Source: Trichoplusia ni
Taxonomy: Eukaryota; Arthropoda; Insecta; Lepidoptera; Noctuidae
Assembly (NCBI RefSeq): GCF_003590095.1
Contig: NC_039494.1
Span: forward strand, 2,542,001-2,606,000
DNA: 64,000 nt
Direction: 5' to 3'
Part shown: positions 63,623-64,000 of the stretch, piece after piece
How positions within the stretch are numbered: position 1 is the first letter of the stretch
Layout: every line of letters begins with the position of its first letter
Translations under genes and position numbers: made by a program
The notes under the pieces: generated by a model
Databases searched by the model: none
Seen by the model: only the letters and a program-made list of their open reading frames with translations
Told to the model about the DNA's origin: nothing

Positions 63623-64000
63623 CTGGAAAGGAAAACAATATTCAGTGCCTTATAAATTTATATGTAGGTAATATTGGCCAATATGGGAGCATCAAGCTCA
63701 ATCAAAAGAGTAAAGCAAGGAGGCTCAATAAAACTTGAACGAACATTTTGCGACCAGTTTGATTCATACTCTGATCAACTCAATTTAGATTTAAGTTAAA
63801 AGTTTTTGCTCAAGGCGACATATACGAAAATTACTAAATTTTGACTAAGAATCATCATCCTAGAATTTTTCAGGATGCAGATAAGTAGCAGTGTTTCACA
63901 AGGAGCGACGGTCTCAATCCGACCTCCTCAACACGATACCTATTATGCAGATTGATGCTAGCTTGTCTACCCCGTAACGAATGTTAAAGATCGCAGGTCA
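63623..64000. other. spg intron continuing off the window
   Basis: Sequence upstream of the AG acceptor at 63623-63624 on the minus strand. No further exon of the DOCK N-terminus is seen before the right edge. Confidence 0.5.

Noticed and set aside
1..64000. CRISPR arrays, bacterial operons, prophage or integrated virus
   Set aside because: No spaced direct repeats, no ribosome-binding-site-led gene strings and no recognisable viral genes; the DNA is that of an insect nuclear genome.

Overview
This is a eukaryotic window, almost certainly from a moth or butterfly (Lepidoptera, possibly a noctuoid). The background is AT-rich, the coding sequence is cut by many short GT-AG introns, and there are several tRNA-headed SINEs and dispersed repeats of kinds I recognise from lepidopteran genomes. 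No bacterial, phage, CRISPR or operon-type feature is present. Family assignments rest on recognised protein motifs; no search was run.

Right third (45.5-63.6 kb, minus strand): 28 coding exons of a DOCK-family guanine nucleotide exchange factor of the DOCK3/DOCK4 type, the Drosophila sponge (spg) class. Every exon has a GT donor and AG acceptor where one is expected, all phases match, and together they encode 1510 residues to a TAA stop. The 5' part (SH3 and armadillo-like N-terminus) lies beyond the right edge. DHR-1 is in exons 1-4, the helical middle in exons 5-15, DHR-2 in exons 16-23, and a proline-rich SH3-ligand tail in exons 24-28. One exon (54514-54658) ends inside a perfect 111-bp tandem duplication that also copies its splice donor, so an in-frame 37-residue insertion by alternative splicing is possible.

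Middle (37.9-38.6 kb, minus strand): a complete intronless gene for a UCH-L3-type ubiquitin C-terminal hydrolase of 229 codons including the stop, with all four catalytic-site residues present.

Left part (1-37.9 kb) and the 38.6-45.5 kb gap hold no gene I can support. They contain decayed SINEs, LINE 3' ends and other dispersed repeats, perfect short hairpins, and several CpG- and GC-rich islands (about 7.7, 10.3, 17.3, 19.7, 20.3 and 37.3 kb) in otherwise AT-rich DNA. The islands at 10.3 kb (two CCAAT boxes) and 20.3 kb (long G runs) look most like promoters or regulatory elements. Long stretches at 25-27.8, 32.4-33.8 and 35.5-37.9 kb have balanced composition without coding potential, as expected of regulatory DNA. 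The two genes share a strand but show no functional link: one controls Rac/Rap signalling to the cytoskeleton, the other ubiquitin recycling.
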